DNA of 64,000 nucleotides from Orientallactaga sibirica (lineage: Eukaryota; Chordata; Mammalia; Rodentia; Dipodidae): positions 930,001 to 994,000 of the forward strand of contig JAEOAD010002231.1 of NCBI GenBank assembly GCA_036365145.1, in the 5' to 3' direction. The notes under the pieces are model-generated. The model saw nothing but the letters and a program-made list of their open reading frames with translations, made no database searches and was not told the DNA's origin. A program made the translations under genes and the position numbers. Positions within the stretch are counted from its first letter, which is position 1; each line of letters opens with the position of its first letter. Below are positions 62,404 to 64,000 of the stretch, in pieces.

Positions 62404-62498
62404 AGAGTGAGAGAGACTGAGATGGATCTTTTCATAATGCCAGCCATCTCCAGGGGGAGACACTGGGATAGGAGACACAATAAAAACCCACATGATAT

Positions 62499-62669
62499 GG
62501 CTGGAGAGATTGCTTAGTGGTTAAGGCACTTGCCTGCGAAGCCTAAGGATCCAGGTCTGATTCTCCAGGTCCCACATAAGCCAGATGCACATGGTGGTGT
62601 ATGCATTTGGAGTTTGTTTTCAGTGGCTAGAGGCCCTGACATGCCCATTCTCTCTCTTTCTGCCTCAAA

Positions 62670-62712
<43 letters not shown>

Positions 62713-62713
62713 A
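62499..62713 (+). mobile_element. B2-like SINE
   Basis: ggctggagagattgcttagt head, long (aaat)n tail. Confidence 0.9.
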
Positions 62714-63519
62714 AATTTTGAAAAATCCACAGGACAAAGTGAAGTCCTTTCTATGTATATTTTTAGAGGGAAGGGTTCTCTGAGTAGAGATAAGTCCCAA
62801 TTATCAGGGAAGGCACCTCAGGACTGCTACATGCTGGGAGCTCAGCCAAGGCCTAGAGAAGATATAGGAGCACATACCAGGTTGCCTTGGGCCTGGGTGA
62901 CATGAAACTGATCCTGTTGTCCTGCCCTTCCTGGAGGCAGCTGTGTTCTAGGTCACAGTGGGGAGCCTGTCTGTCATACCTGGGATGGGAGAGAAAATGC
63001 AAAGGGTCCTGATTGATCCTCCTCAGTGGCAGCGTCTATGATCTAATGCTCCCCATGTGACAGTAAGCACGTAAGTCCCACTACAGAATTCTCACAATGG
63101 TGTGAAATAGGAACTCTAAGTCCATTGAGGAAATTGCAGCCTCCAGATGTTCAGAAATGCTCCAAAGGTCAGTATTGTATTTGTGACTGCGGAATTCATT
63201 CCATTACATAATAGGTAAATTATTTCTCAAACTCAAGACAAAGAATTCTAAAAAAATGTAAAGGTTGTAAAAGGTGTTCCTTATGAATTTTAAGGTTTTG
63301 AGAGACTTTATTAGGTTATAGTTAGAATTTAAATCACTTAAGAGAAGGAAAGAGGAGAGTACAGAGCTCTTGCCAATGAGAAGGCAGGAGTGGGGTAATT
63401 CCACCTAGAGACCCACAGTGAAGCTTTCTCTAGGTTTTGAATGGGGGCTGGGCTAACCAGCCACAATGTCAAGTTTGAGTTTAATTCCTCCCAGAATTTT
63501 CAAAAAATTTAAAAACCCT
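62714..63519. other. Single-copy DNA
   Basis: No gene. A possible MIR scrap lies near 63125-63170 (ttgaggaaattgcagcctcc). Confidence 0.45.
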
Positions 63520-63632
63520 TTCTTTCCTCCTTCCCTCCCTCCCTCCCTCCCTCCCTCCTTCCCTCTCTTCCTTCCTTCCTTCCTTCCTTCCTTCCTTCCT
63601 TCCTTCCTTCCTTCCTTCCTTCCTTCCTTTCT

Positions 63633-63674
<42 letters not shown>

Positions 63675-63682
63675 AAGAGGCA
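63520..63682. repeat. (CCCT/CCTT)n then (GA)n microsatellite
   Basis: About 110 pyrimidine bases (63520-63630) change abruptly into about 50 purine bases (63633-63682) on the same strand. Ser/Pro/Leu-type open frames here are artefacts. Confidence 0.95.
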
Positions 63683-63688
63683 GATAAA

Positions 63689-63904
63689 GGGCTAGAGAGA
63701 TGACTTAACAGTTAGGGCACTTGCCTTCAAAGCCTAAGGGCCCATGTTTGATCTTTCTCCAGATCCCACATAAGCCAGACGCACAAAGGTGAGGCAGGTG
63801 CAAGGTCACACATGCCCACTAGGTGGCACAAGCATCTGGAGTTTGATTGCAGTGGCTGAGGTCCTGACCCAAATTCCCTTTCTCTCTCTCTCTAAAAAAT
63901 AAAA
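63689..63904 (+). mobile_element. B2-like SINE, second CTCF-motif subfamily (copy F)
   Basis: gggctagagagatgacttaa head, then the extra middle segment (gaggcaggtgcaaggtcaca, then the motif) shared with the minus-strand copy at 39.93 kb. Confidence 0.9.
63815..63829 (+). promoter_or_regulatory. CTCF-like motif in SINE (copy F)
   Basis: cccactaggtggcac, a full match to the CTCF core pattern ccasyagrkggcrs. Occupancy is not known. Confidence 0.6.
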
Positions 63905-64000
63905 GGCTGGGCATGGTGGCACACACCTTTAATCCCAGCATTTGGAAGGCAGACGTAGGTGGATCACCATGAGTTTGAGGCCACCCTGAGACTACATAGT
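63905..64000 (+). mobile_element. B1 SINE, runs off the window end
   Basis: ggctgggcatggtggcacac head; it continues to the last base at gactacatagt. Confidence 0.9.

Noticed and set aside
1..64000. tRNA genes, because many sites resemble A-box/B-box pairs
   Set aside because: All such pairs seen lie in tRNA-derived B2/B3/B4 SINEs. None folds as a complete tRNA by eye.
1..64000. CRISPR array or bacterial defence system
   Set aside because: The regular repeats present are SINE tails, microsatellites, the L1 5' UTR array and a 60-bp minisatellite. The window is vertebrate DNA.

Overview
This is a mammalian, rodent-type genomic window with no host protein-coding gene that I can support. The evidence for a rodent is the repeat content. 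There are dozens of 7SL-derived B1 SINEs, B2-like tRNA-derived SINEs, B3 and B4 composites, MIR relics, MaLR-type LTRs, an IAP/betaretrovirus-like ERV with an LTR, and two large LINE-1 copies. The B1 and B2 consensus here differs from mouse and rat. B1 carries 'gaggccaccctgagactaca', and B2 carries 'gccagatgcacaaggtgg'. My inference is a jerboa-like (Dipodoidea) or other non-murid myodont rodent; a repeat-library comparison is needed to confirm this.

Layout. 0.4-2.7 kb: remains of an ERV (integrase, env, 3' LTR). 3-12.4 kb: B1/B2 SINEs and two minus-strand L1 3' UTR fragments, one of them (9.2-11.05 kb) interrupted by three SINEs. 12.4-13.6 kb: MaLR-like internal tail plus LTR; a second related LTR lies at 20.96-21.3 kb. 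15.4-17.5 kb: the longest SINE-free single-copy stretch. 22.4-30.2 kb: a full-length L1 with a perfect target-site duplication, a GC-rich tandem-repeat 5' UTR, frameshifted ORF1 and ORF2, and a poly(A) tail. 31.26-35.6 kb: a second, 5'-truncated L1 in the same orientation, itself hit by a B2. 36-51 kb: SINEs, B3 elements and single-copy DNA, including a stack of four SINEs that reused one target site (43.2-44.1 kb). 51-54 kb: mostly single-copy DNA with microsatellites and a 60-bp tandem repeat. 54.28-57.22 kb: a recent head-to-tail tandem duplication of a 1,466-bp unit. 57.2-64 kb: dense SINEs, a B3 interrupted by three SINEs, and a CCTT microsatellite.

The most interesting signal is a set of B2-like SINE copies that carry strong CTCF-like motifs. 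Five copies share a ccacaagggggc core, four of them with a tandemly duplicated B-box segment. Two copies of a different subfamily carry ccactaggtggcac. These motifs sit inside otherwise ordinary SINEs with clear target-site duplications, so the elements look like a vehicle for spreading CTCF sites.

All coding-like features are transposon or retroviral remnants. Repeat families were assigned by eye from sequence landmarks; boundaries are good to a few bases where a target-site duplication is given and to roughly 10-20 bases elsewhere.
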